A DNA stretch of 64,000 nucleotides, taken from contig OX031062.1 in the NCBI GenBank assembly GCA_943736015.1, positions 27,129,462 through 27,193,461 on the forward strand. Direction: 5' to 3'. The notes below the pieces were generated by a model. It was not told where the DNA came from, did no database searches, and saw nothing but the letters and a program-made list of their open reading frames with translations. Within the stretch, counting starts at the first letter, position 1; every line of letters starts with the position of its first letter. The translations under genes were made by a program, and so were the position numbers. Below, piece by piece: positions 12,241-23,769 of the stretch. Source of the stretch: Tridacna crocea (Eukaryota; Mollusca; Bivalvia; Cardiida; Cardiidae).

Positions 12241-12576
12241 CTTATCAGTATACATGTATATGTATATGTACATGTATATGTTTATATCTTTCGCAGTTGT
12301 TTACTTGTATAAAATTAATGTAAATGAAAACTTTTTTTTTTAAATTTCAGTAGTTCGAAACGTTATCAGACTTTCTGATGCACAAGGTTTGCAATACCAT
12401 TTTTAGGCGTGTTCAGCAGCAGATAGTTTTGGTAATGTATGAATTCTTGTATGTCAATTGTTTTTGGTTTTTCAGCGTAACCAACGTAATTTGTAATCTG
12501 CATATTTGTTTAATTGTGGAAAAACAATTCATTTTCGGGCGACCTTTGACGCTCTTGCGTCTTCTTTTTCTCTTGT

Positions 12577-14080
12577 ACTTTACTGATCTCATCTAATACT
12601 GGTTATAGTGTAGATCTTAACCTCAGTGGGACACTTATGCAGAGGCAGCAGGGACAGAACTAACATCAAAGTGGAGAGCGGACAATAGTCTACTGGAACA
12701 GGAACCAACTAGGAAAACTGCCCACTGGGCAATAACTCGCTGCTTTATTTGGCAGGGAGTACAGCAGCCCAATGTTTATCAAAAAAGTTCTAACATCAAA
12801 TGATCATTTTCGCAAGAAAACCTTTCCAATATCTTACTATTTTCACCTTTGAAGTAGTTTGTCCGTCACTTTCAAGGCAAACATAGATGACGTAATACTA
12901 GATGACCTAGTTACTATAACTAGTAACTCATTTGCATATAAGAATGTTACTAGCAGAAATTTTGGATGACGTAATGTTTATTTTTAGATCAGCGGTTATT
13001 TTTGAATGATTTTTGAGTCGCCTGTTTGCGTACCAAACAGGCTCTCATTGTTATCGTCCTGATCTATGGGGTGACGTAAGCATACCTCCGGCCTTGTACT
13101 GCTTCCTGTCCCAAGCTCCGGTTTACGAGATAAAACAGTTTTCTAATAATTCGGTGAATAACCCAGTTTTTTTCTGTTGTAAATAATTTACAATTGTGCC
13201 TTTGTGATAATGAATATGTCTATAAAGACTGGGGTGTTTAACGGTTCAAACCTTTGAAACAATCATTTCGTCCGCAAGGGTACACATTAGCCTGATGTCT
13301 ATGTAAGACATCATCTCCTAAAAATAGCGCATTACGTAAATGTAAAAATAGCTGCCGCGAACTAAACAAGCCTGCGGACACGCTCAGAAATCTTCAACTG
13401 CAAGCGTCTTTTCTGCTTCTATTTGTGTACAATACCCAGTGAAAATTATTTGTGGACAATACCCAGTGAAAATTGTTTGATAATTACCTATTAGAAGTAC
13501 ACTCTAACTCTTACAATCTTACAATCCTAACTGCAAGCCTTATTTCAATTCAACGCTCAACCTATGATCGGACAGAGAAAGGCGATGCCGAGTTAACATA
13601 CTGCTTTTTTTCTCAACAGTAGGCTAATTTTTCTTAACGAATTTATAACAATATGGAATGGTTGCATTGCCTTCTTAGACATTCTTACACGTTGCTTCTT
13701 CCCAGCTTTTAATCTAGAGTTTAGCACAGCCATATTCTAGGTGCACCAGAGATCGTACATAGCGTATGCAATGTACACGGTTCTAGGCTGAACCAGGTTA
13801 TCGCTTTGCAGGTGTTTTCTGGAATGTAGCTTTGCGACAAATATAGATCTTGTAATCACGTGACGTATAAACGTCATCTGCATCACGGAAATCTTTATGA
13901 ATTTACATATTTGTGAGTCAGTCGCTGAATCGGCCATTACTTTCAGCGTGCACTGACCTATGTAGAGAGAGTGCTTTGAAGTATACAATATTTAATTGGT
14001 TTTCGTTCATAAAGACGGCCAAATTTGTTAAAGTCTGCTGTTTTTTTTTCAATGAGCGATTAACTTAGATTCAGTATTTA
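12577..14080. other. No gene recognised; one short hairpin
   Basis: A perfect hairpin GCCTGTTTG/CAAACAGGC lies at 13020-13042. The 83-residue minus-strand open frame at 13737-13988 has no recognisable motif and no supporting splice sites. The rest looks like unique or old intronic DNA. Confidence 0.45.
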
Positions 14081-14309
14081 TTAACCCTTTCACAAACAAT
14101 CCCTGGTTTTTACGGGTCTGGAATAGTAGCCTTTTGAAAACATTGTGGGAAAATGAGAAAATGCTGGTAACCAGCATTTTCTCCTTATCCCACAATGTTT
14201 TCTACCCTATCATAGACAGAAATCATCTTTTCAGCAAGACTTGAATTGTTGTCTGCAAATGCTTTCAATTTGGTCTAGTCCAAATGTTTGTCGTTTGGGA
14301 AAGGGTTAA
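14081..14309 (+). mobile_element. Palindromic TTAA element, full length (229 bp)
   Basis: Starts TTAACCCTTTCACAAACAAT and ends GGGAAAGGGTTAA, with core GAGAAAATGCTGGTAACCAG CATTTTCTC (one continuous palindrome). Same length and end type as 54204-54432, which it resembles more than the CACACAATCCC type; the two form a subfamily with CCTATCATAGACAGAAATCA after the core. Confidence 0.92.
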
Positions 14310-15718
14310 GCAACAATTTATTAGTGCGGGTGTTGGAACGCAAGGTGCTTTTGTAACTGCCAAAATCTGAATATACACTACGCAGTTCTAACAACTAGCA
14401 ATCTGAGAAATTGACTTTTTACTCCGCTACAATTCAAATATAATAGAACAGATCAGTGTTTACCCGCTCGAACAACAAGTTCTTTATTGGAGTTTGTGTA
14501 ATCTTGTGAAGGGTTTTTGTAAAGGGTAATAAAGCGAATCGCAAACATTTAATTTAAACCAAAGCAATATACATGCAGACAATTTTTGATTGGTGTGGAA
14601 GCACTATAATCCCTGGGACGTTCTAAAACGCAGACAAATATTAAAGGCTGATGATCATGCTGTTGGGTTATAGATTTTATTGTGTTGTAGCAGCCACATT
14701 CATAGAGTCCATTGCTGGTCAAAACCTCAACCTGGACACCAACAAAAACAAATTATTTCCAAAGGACAGGTAGATCACTGAGTCAAATATTTGTTTGTGC
14801 TCCAAAGGCTACAGTTCAGTCCAATGATCATGAAATTGCCCGGCTGTATGTCTCAATAATTTCTTTGACAAAACTGAATATAGGTCACCTAGGGATAAAA
14901 AAAAAGCCTAAAGGTTGTCATTAGGTCAAATCAGACGAAACCGTAATAGAGCTGTAGAATCCATTTATGTTCAGTGTAATACTTATGAAACTTTGTCCGA
15001 CTGCTAAGATTAGCTATAAGCGAGTTGCAAAAGGGCATTTTTTGTCTAAAAGTATGTCACTAGATCCTATACCAGAAGATAATCTGGTCTTTAATTGTAA
15101 AGGGTTGTTGTCTGTGAGTAAAAAACTTTGAACTTATTAAAGCTGGTCCTGGTGCCTAAATTTTAATTTCCACCACATTTTTTTAAAAGTAAATTTTAAT
15201 ACGGATATTTTGAATTCCAGGATGACAACTCAGAAATATGCTTGCATATAATACTTTGGTTAAGTTATTTTGTATCTTGAATGCTTTTGATAGATTTCAA
15301 CAAAAAAGGTGAAAACTTCTAACCCATTACCCTACAGGCGACTCTCAGGACTATCAGTCCTTTGATTTATTTATAGAACAGTAGCCATTTTGGTAGACTT
15401 AATATTGGCAGTCATTTAAGATGACAATTTATATTTAGATGACCCCTTTTTCTTGGCACTAATATTAATTTTTCTTTTGGCTATAAATTTGAAGAAAAAT
15501 AGCTTTAAAACTGAGTCATATAAGTTAGTACCCTATCAGTATACAGAGCTGACATGTATACTCTATCCAGTAATGTTCGCGGACATTAAGTCCCTTTTAC
15601 AAGATGAAGATTTTTCCACTTAACACCACACCAAATCAGAGAGCCGTTTCCTAATCATACTACGACCCTTGGCCAAATCTATACGTTTAAGTCGGTATCT
15701 CGAAAATATAACAAAAAT
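14310..15718. other. No gene recognised
   Basis: AT-rich sequence without splice-bounded coding frames. A small hairpin GGACTATCAGTCC sits near 15350. The 70-residue frame at 14712-14924 has no motif. Confidence 0.45.
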
Positions 15719-17440
15719 AAACAAGAGGACCATGATGGTCCTATATCGATCACCTGAGTACTAAGCAGCAAAGGTCTACAACAAAGATTATAATTACCAA
15801 ATATTGAGGTTCAAGGGCTAATGATGATGAAACAAGAGCGGCAAATTGTCACAAGATATGCATCCCACCACCAGTTGCAACGGAGGTATAACAGTTGCAA
15901 ACGGCAGGCAATGCAACAAATAATTTGACTTGAGACTTAAAAATTCCGCTCTGGACAAGCAAACAATACTATTAAAATAAAAATCAAAGTGCAATTACTC
16001 AAAATCCATGCTAGGTAGAGTTATTGTATTTGAACACAGTACCCTGTAATATCACAGCAAACACGCATACCAATCTGAAGTCGTTCTTACTTGAGATGTC
16101 AAAGTTATATTCCGAACAAGCATTCAATGCAGACTCATGTGAGATTTTTTTGAGACAGACATTCTAACCAATTTTCAATTCAGCATAGCAAGAATTTTGG
16201 TCTCAAGAGTGCTCACAAGAAGACTTTAAAGATCTCCCTCTTTATCTCGATGTGAAATCTGAGACTAACAACATCGGGCTAATTTTCACACCAGGACCAT
16301 AATTTGAAGTATTTTGGTAGAAGTCCACTAGATGATGCTACATGCCAAATATGAAAGCTCTAGCCCTTATGGTTTGGGAGAAGATTTTCTAAGATGTCCT
16401 TCTTTATCGCTATGTGAAATCCGCGAACCCACAACATAGGGCCATTTTCAAACTAGGGCCATAATTTGAGGTCTGTTGATAGAAGGCCACTAAATGATGC
16501 TACATGCCAAATATGAAAGCTCTGGCCATTACCCTTTGGGACAAAGAGATTTTTAAAGATTTCCTTCTTTATCGCTTTTGAAATGCGAGACCCACAACAT
16601 AGGGCCAATTCTTTACATCAGGGACATAATTTAAGGCAGTTTGGTAGAGGGCCACTAGATGTTGCTACATGCCAAATATGAAAGCTCTGGCCATTACCAT
16701 TCAGACAAGAAGGTTTTTAAAGATTTCCTTCCTTGTCAATATGTGAAATAATCAAAGACCAACAACATAGGTTTAATTTTCACCCCAGGGCCATAATTTC
16801 AAGTATTTTGGTAGAGGGCCAGAAGATGATGCTGCATGCCAAACATGAAAGCTCTAGCCCTTACGGTTTGGGACAAGAAAATTTTCTAAGATTTCCTTCT
16901 TTATCTCTTTGAGAAATCCGAGACCCCGTAACATATGGCCAATTTCCGCATTAGGGAGATCGTTTGAAGTATTTTAGTAGAGGGCCACTAGATGATGCTA
17001 CATGCCAAATATGAGAGCTCTAGCCCTTACGGTTTTGGACAAGAAGATTTTCTAAGATTTCCTTCTTTATCTCTATGTAAAATCTGAGAACCCACAACAC
17101 AGGGACAATTTCAACACTAGAGCCATGATTTGAAGTATTTTGGTAGAGGTCCACTAGATGATGCTACATGCCAAATATGAAAGCTCTAGCCCTTACAGTT
17201 TTGGTCGAGAAAATTTTTTAAGTTTTTTCACTTGGTTGCCATGGCAACCAGAGTTCTTCATGGAATTCAAATCTTTGAAGTATTTTGAAAGTGCATCACC
17301 TAGGGATCATTTCTGTGAAGTTTGATTGAAATCTGATCGTTAGTTTAGGAGGAGAATATTTTTTTGTAATTGTGAACAGACGGACCCAAGAACGGACATT
17401 GATCGATCACAATATAGATCACTTCGTGCTCAGGTGAGCT
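15719..17440 (+). repeat. Tandem-core element, family D variant, about 180-bp monomers
   Basis: Left end AACAAGAGGACCATGATGGT (hairpin CCATGATGG) then GATCACCTGAGTA; right end CACTTCGTGCTCAGGTGAGC, so CACCTGAG is inverted at the two ends. Between them are about seven monomers with CCACTAGATGATGCTACATG, CCAAATATGAAAGCTCTGGC and 'CCTTCTTTATC', then the GTTGCCATGGCAACCAGAG block and an ACGGACC tract. No coding capacity. Confidence 0.8.
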
Positions 17441-18593
17441 AACAAGAGAGCCAAGATGGCCCTGGATCGCTCACCTGAATTTCTGAGAGAACCATAGCCA
17501 TTTCTTTCAAAATGTAATCAGCCATTTCAGAGAAGAAGAATTTTTAAGAATTTCTTCATGTCTGTATAGTGTAAATAGCCGACAGTCATCAGAGCCATGT
17601 TTCTTGATGGATCAAAATTTCTAGAGCAATTCTTGAAAAGGGTTAGCTAAGAAACATTACTGTGAAATTATTTCAAAATCTGATCAGCCGTTTCAGAGAA
17701 AAAGAATTTCTTCATGGCCAAATAGTGCTAGTATTCACCCCATTCACCAGAGCCATGTTTCTAGACAAATCAGCATTTTGCAAACAAATTTTGAAAAGGG
17801 TTACCACAGGAACATTTCTGTGGAATTATTTCAAAATCTGATCAGCTGTTTCAGAGAAGAAGCATTTTAAAGAATTTCTTCATGGCCATAAAGTGCAAGA
17901 AGCCCCCATTCATCTGAGCCATGTTTCTTGATGGATCAAAATTTCACAAACAATTTTTAAAAGGGGTCACCCAACATTTCTGTGAAATTATTTCAAAATC
18001 TGACCAGACATTCCAGAGAAGATTTTTTTTTTTTTTTTAATTTCTTCATTTCCCTATAGTGGAGGTAGCCCCCATTCACCAGAGCCATGTTTCTTGACGA
18101 ATCAAAATTTCACGAACACTTTTTGAAAAGGGTCACCCAAGGAACATATCTGTGAATTCATTTCAAAATCTGACCAATGGTTTCAGATAAGAAAAATTCT
18201 TAAGAAGTTCTTCATTTCCCTATAGTGTATGTAGCTCCCATTCACCAGAGCCATGTTTCTAGACGGATCAAAATTTCCCAAAGTTTTTGAAAAGGGTCAC
18301 CCAAGGAACATCTCCATGAAATTATTTTAAAATCTGGCCAGTGGTTTCAGAGAAGAAGATTTTTAAAGAATTTCTTAGAAAATTCCATTTGGTTGCCGTG
18401 GCAACCAGATTTTTCAATGGAATCAAATTCTGTGAACAATTTTTAAAGAGGACTTTCTAAGGAACATTCAACCCAAGTTTGGTTCAAATCCACCCATTGG
18501 TTTAGAAGGAGATGTTTAAAGAAAAAGCTGACGACGGACGGTGCACGACGGACGACGCAAGACGGACACAGCGTGATCCTAAAAGCTAAATAA
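17441..18593 (+). repeat. Tandem-core element, family D, copy 1
   Basis: Left end AACAAGAGAGCCAAGATGGC and CTGGATCGCTCACCTGAA; monomers with AGAGCCATGTTTCTTGA, AAAAGGGTCACCCAAGGAAC and TGTGAAATTATTTCAAAATC, period about 165 bp; then GTTGCCGTGGCAACCAGA and a GACGACGGACG tract ending GTGATCCTAAAAGCTAA. It abuts the next copy directly. Confidence 0.8.
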
Positions 18594-19676
18594 GAGGGCC
18601 AAGATCGCCCTGGATCGCTCGCCTGAATTTTTGAGATTACCATAGCCTATTCTTTTTAGAGGTATTGAAACATTGTAACCATAATTATTATTTTGCCAAG
18701 CAATTGTCAAAAGCTCACCTGTAAAAGTCATTTAAAAATCTGACCATCAGTTTCAGAAAGAAGAATGTTTAAGAATTCTTCATTTCCGTATCAGTGCAAG
18801 TAGCCCCCATTCACGAGAGTCATATTTCTTGACAAATTAAAATTTTACGAACAAGTTTTGAAAAGGGTCACCCAAGGAACATTGATGAGAAATTCTTTTA
18901 AAATCTGACCAAGGGTTTCAGAGAAAGAGAATTTTCAAGAATTTCATCATGTCGGTATAGTGCAAGTAGCCCCCATTCACTATTGCCATGTTTCTCGACG
19001 GATCAAAATTATGTAAACAGTTTTTGAAAAGGGTCACCTAAGGCACATTGCTGTGAAATTACTTTAAAATCTGACCAGGGGTTTCCGAGAAAAAGGATTT
19101 TCAAGAATTTCTTCATTTTTGTATAGTGTAAGTAGCCCCCATTCACCAGAGCCATGTTTCTTGAAGAATCAAAATTTCGCAAACAAATTTTGAAAAGGGT
19201 CACTCAGGGAACATCTCTGTGAAATTATTTCAAAATCTGTCCAGCGGTTTCAGAGAAGAAGAATTTTCAAGAATTTCTTCATTTCACTATAGTGCTAGTA
19301 GCCCCCATTCACCAGAGCCATGTTTCTTGACGGATCAAAATTTCACGAACAATTTTAGAAAAGGGTCACCCGACCAACATCTCTGTGAAATTATTTCAAA
19401 ATCTGCCCTGCGGTTTCAGAGAAGAAGATTTTTAAAGAATTTCTTAGAAAATCCCATTTGGTTGCCATGGTAACCAGAGTTTTTGACGGAATCAAATTCT
19501 GTGAACAATTTTTAAAGAGAACATCCTAAGGAACATTCCAGCCAAGTTTGGTCCATTTTTGCCCAGCAGTTTAGGAGGAGTTGATGTTTAAAGAATTGTT
19601 GATGAGGCATGACGGACGACGCTCACCGTGTGATTCTAAAAGCTCCCCTTGAGCATGTTGTGCTCAGGTGAGCTAA
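18594..19676 (+). repeat. Tandem-core element, family D, copy 2
   Basis: Starts AAGAGGGCCAAGATCGCCCT and ends CTCAGGTGAGCTAAAAAG, so both termini are visible here; GCTCACCTGA-type sequence is inverted between the ends. About five monomers lie between. Confidence 0.8.
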
Positions 19677-19689
19677 AAAGGTCACCAAA

Positions 19690-20983
19690 GGAAAATAGAA
19701 TAACTATCACTAAAGGTAAAAAACACCCCCGCCCCTATATTTCATGTCACAGGGGCTATAACTCATTAATTCTTCATAGAATTTTCACGAAAGTTGCGTC
19801 TTGCACATCTGCAACTCCTAATGAACACTTCTGCCAAGTTTTAAGTGAATCAGACAGAAAAAGTAGGAGGAGTTGTCCCCACAAGCATTTTTAAGTCAAA
19901 TCAGGGGCAATAACTCAGTAATTCTTGATGTAATTTCCACAAAATTTGAGTCTTGCACATCTACAACTCCAAATGGACACTTCTGCCAAGTATAAAGCGA
20001 ATCGGACTGAAATTTTAGGAGGAGTTGTCTGGACAAGCATTTTAAATGTGAATCAGGGGCAATAACTCATTAATTCTTCATAAAATTTTCAGGAAAGTTG
20101 CGTCTTGCACATCGACAACTCCTAATGAACACTTCTGCCAAGTTTAAAATGAATCAGATAGAAACTGTAGGAAGAATTGTCCGGACAAGAATTTTCAAGT
20201 CAAATTAGTGGCAATAACTCAGTAATTCTGGATGGAATTTTTACAAAATTTGAGTCTTGCACATCTACAACTCCAAATGGACACTTGCGCCAAGTATAAA
20301 GCGAATCAGCCTGAAATTGTAGGAGGAGTTGTCCGGACAAGCATTTTAAATGTAATTCAGGGGCAATAACTCATTAATTCTTTATAGAATTTTCAGGAAA
20401 GTTGCGTCTTGCACATCTTCAACTCCCAATGAACAATTCTGGCAAGTTTAAAGTGAATCAGACAGAAATTGTAGGAGGAGTTGTCCAGAAAAGCATTTTT
20501 TAGTCAAATCAGGGGCAATAACTCAGTAATTCTTGATGGAATATGTACAAAATGTGTGTCTTACACATCTACAGCTTAACCCATTACCAGACGAGAAAAT
20601 TTTGGACTGGTCCAAATTGAAAGCATTTGCAGACGACAAAATAAAGGTGACTGAAAAATAGAAATTTGTTCTGGAAAGGGTAGAAAACACTGTGGGAAAA
20701 GGAGAAAATGCTGGTTACCAGCATTTTCTCCTTTTCCCACAGTGTTTTCAAAAGGCTTCTTTCTCAGGGGCGTCAAAAGTAGGGATTGAGTGGTAATGGG
20801 TTAATGAACACTTCTGCCAAGTATCAAGCGAATTGGATTGAAACTGAAGGAAGAGTTGTCTGTACAAGACTTTGCGGACAGACCGACCAACCGACCGCCC
20901 GACTACCTGACCGACCAACAGACAGACCTACCAATAGGCCGATTCCAGTATACACCCAAAAGTCTTCGTTTGCGGGGGTATAA
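19690..20983 (-). repeat. Family A-like element with alternating monomers, inserted in family D copy 3
   Basis: Six monomers of about 155 bp. Two types alternate: odd ones carry CATTAATTCTTCATAGAATT ... CCTAATGAACACTTCTG, even ones carry CAGTAATTCTTGATGGAATT ... CCAAATGGACACTTCTG. The right end has a GACCGACCAACCGACC tract and CTTCGTTTGCGGGGGTATA, the inverse of the TATACCCCCGCAAACGAA end at 780. The last monomer is split by the palindromic element at 20576-20804. Confidence 0.8.
20576..20804 (-). mobile_element. Palindromic TTAA element, full length (229 bp)
   Basis: Starts TTAACCCATTACCAGACGAG, ends GGTAATGGGTTAA; core GGAGAAAATGCTGGTTACCA GCATTTTCTCC. The outer core reads AACACTGTGGG on one side and CCCACAGTGTT on the other, where most copies have ATTGT/ACAAT: a paired change. 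The host monomer continues exactly on the right (TGAACACTTCTGCC), so both ends are certain. Confidence 0.95.
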
Positions 20984-21628
20984 TTATCTCAAAATCAGAT
21001 GAGCCGTTTCAGAGAAGAAGAACTTAAAGAATTTCTTCATTTCCGTATATTGTATGTAGCCATCAGTCACCTGAGCCATGTTTCTCGACGGATATAAACT
21101 TTCACAAATAAATTTCGAAAAGGGTCACCCAAGAAACATCTCTGTGAAATTAATTAAATATCTGACCGGCCTTTTCAGAGAAGAAGAATTTTTAAGAATT
21201 TCTTCATATCCGTACGTATAGTGCACGTAGCCCTCCTCCCCCATTCACCAGAGCTATCTTTCTCGGTGGATCAAAATTTCGCAAACAAATTTTGAAAAGG
21301 GTCACCCAATGAACACCTCTGTGAAATTATTTCAAAATCTGACCAGCAGTTTCAGAGATGATCTTTTTTAAAAAAATTCTTTGAAAATTCCATTTGGCTG
21401 CCATGGCAGCCAGATTTTTTATGGAATCAAAATTTGTAAAAACAATTCAAAGAGTACCTCACAAGGAACATGCCACTCCAGTTGGGTCCAAATCGGCCCA
21501 GTGGTTTCGGAGGAGAAGATGTTTAAAGAAGATGTTGATGGAGGACGACGGACAAAGGGTGATCCTAAAAGCTCCCCTTGAGCAAGCTGTGCTCAGGCGA
21601 GCTTAAAAAAAATCATTTACATACTCAC

Positions 21629-21669
21629 CCCTTGCAGCTACTATAATTATGGTATACCACAAAAAGCCA
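21629..21669 (-). CDS. Candidate 41-nt host micro-exon
   Basis: Minus strand: acceptor GGAGATTTTCATTAG, 41 nt, donor AAGGG|GTGAGTATG. Two frames are open; one reads GFLWYTIIIVAAR, like the end of a membrane helix, the other WLFVVYHNYSSCKG. It begins 24 bp beyond the end of a repeat. Good splice sites but no homology recognised; could be chance. Confidence 0.35.
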
Positions 21670-23769
21670 CTAATGAAAATCTCCATTTCAGACCAACTGA
21701 AGACGTATTGACTCTTTCAAAACTTTACATCAGCTAAAAAGTGAAATTAAATCGATCAGTTTCACATATCTTTAGCCTATCCTTTTCTCAGATGACAGTA
21801 CATGTAAGACGCACATTAACTAAAAACCTAATTCTACATAAAATCTATCTAAAATCTGTACATGTAAACCACTCCAACAAAGTGATCATGCTTCTGTAGA
21901 CAGCATCTTGCTCTTTTCCTGGCTACAAAATGTAAATTGTTCTAAGATGAAATCGTTTGCAGATTTCAAAATAAAGGTTGTTTAAAAACCAATAAACTTT
22001 CCGGTGTAGTTACATACGTTGCAATCAGATAAAATAACAGGTAATGATCTGTTGATCTCTCTATTCTATTCGATAGTTTCAAATATGACAAGATGACGTA
22101 ACTTGCGAACAGACATAACATACTTTGATTTGGAATTTTTGCAAATAACTATCATTTTTATTTGAAAAAGGTAAACAGATTTCAATAAAAAAAAATGCAG
22201 TAACCATAAACATGAATGGCACAGCGTAAAATTTCAACCAATCAATTTTACAAATTAACTACATTCGCATTTACCGCGCAAGTTATGTCATCAATGCATC
22301 ATTATACCATATTTGGAATTTCGTAGTTCACAGTGTGTACAAGTTCTTTTGTCGTGTGATATTTTAGCCGTGTGTGATGCGTGTATTTGAGCTAGAAAAT
22401 TTGCAGGTATATGATAAAATGTTATATTCTGTAGAGTATGGATTTTGTCTTAAAACTGAGTGGAAAACATAGAAGGACCACCACCTTGTGTTTTTCCAAA
22501 ACTCTTTTACCTTGAGATTGTTTAATCTCAGGGCTGTTTGGAAGAGGGTTTAAAAAGGGGGTAATCCATGGAAAAATTAAATATTCAAGCAAACAACAAT
22601 TCACCATCACCTATTGCAGTACATCACCTCTAAAAGCAAGTTTTATCGTGTAGCGATATAGATCATTTTTGAAAACATTTAGGCTATAGGTACTTGACTT
22701 TGTACAGATGATTTTGTCTCTGCAAAAATGTTTTTACATACAATAAAATATCAGAGCTTAATTTGGGCCGATTATCATGCTTTACAACTGTTTTCAAAGC
22801 AGGGTGCAGCAACCTTTGTTAGGAAGTAAAAAAGTATAATCTTTATCACCCTTGAATATTTGGGAAAATATCAGGAACAAGAGGTAAATACCTGGTATTG
22901 ACTCTTTACCAAACGATCCTGAAAAAGGCTGAAAAAATGTTATATAGGGAACAGGATAAAATGCAGGTAAGCAGCACAGTCTTTTTTCCAATCATAGTTT
23001 GTGACATTGTATGATTTTGAACATAATTTCAATCCTTGTCTTCAAAGTGTCATCAACCTGTGCATCTAACCTTTTGTCACATCATAAAGAGCCAACCAAT
23101 TACACAGTAAAATATGATACTTATTGGCTAGTTTACATTTGGCTTTGATGAGCTTCCGATGCAGATACGTACAACACTTGCATCACTCTCTCCAGGCAAC
23201 CTCTGTATGTCAGCCATATGATTACCCAACAAAATCATAGTTTATTATGGCCTCTACAATTTTAGTTCAAGTTCTCCCCACAAAGACAAGTTATTTGGGC
23301 AAATAAAAACCATAGGATAATAGTTCAGCCCCTTCACAGGTACAGCAAGGTCACTACATGTGCTAGTACAATTTCTGTGCACAGATTGCACAATGGCTGT
23401 ATGATTTCCAAACAACAACTATACCCCTTTGCCCTAATCCATTAACTAAAGTTAGAACAGAACAAGAAAGATACTTGCACAATGTAACCTATCTCGTAGC
23501 GCTTTGTGATGCCTGAAAACCATATGGAAAAACACAAAATCCAGGGCATCAACTCAAAATTTTGTAAAATGTATAGAAATACAGAACAGCTCAGAGCAAA
23601 AATATAGGACTTTACAACTGGCCTCTACCATACCCATAGCTATCCCCTTACAGCCATTTCATTGTACATAAACATATAATGAAGATGAATGTAGTTTAAT
23701 AGCAACAAAACAGAACAAAATGATCATGATATGACAATAAAAGCTGTAGCTTCAACAGGTCTTTATCAG
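21670..23769. other. Mostly unannotated; two possible old palindromic element remnants
   Basis: No exon or RNA gene seen. Around 22440-22570 and 22900-22990 there are GACTCTTTACCAAACGATCC-like and GGATAAAATGCAGGTAAGCA-like stretches that may be very old copies of the palindromic element. Confidence 0.35.

Larger units (their letters stand above)
9175..12576 (+). mobile_element. Helentron-like non-autonomous element, long copy
   Basis: Left end GGTCGCCCGGCAGAGGCCGG (itself able to fold); right end CGGGCGACC followed by the hairpin GACGCTCTTGCGTC and a short tail TTCTTTTTCTCTTGT. The left terminal GGTCGCCCG is the inverse of CGGGCGACC near the right end. Terminal sequence repeated inverted just inside the other end, followed by a 3' hairpin, is the architecture described for Helentron/HINE elements. 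A second copy at 38959-41185 shares both ends and much of the interior, and flanks differ, which fixes the boundaries. No Rep/helicase is encoded. It carries a palindromic TTAA element (10110-10338) and internal tandem units at 11480-12240. Confidence 0.75.
19677..21605 (+). repeat. Tandem-core element, family D, copy 3, split by an insertion
   Basis: Begins mid-monomer (GGTCACCAAAGGAAAAT), is interrupted at about 19690, and resumes at about 20983 with ATTATCTCAAAATCAGATGA, the expected continuation. It ends GATCCTAAAAGCTCCCCTTG, GCTCAGGCGAGCTTAAA. Left-truncated relative to copy 2. Confidence 0.7.

Noticed and set aside
13737-13988. 83-residue minus-strand frame
   Set aside because: No motif, no splice sites, no similarity to other regions.
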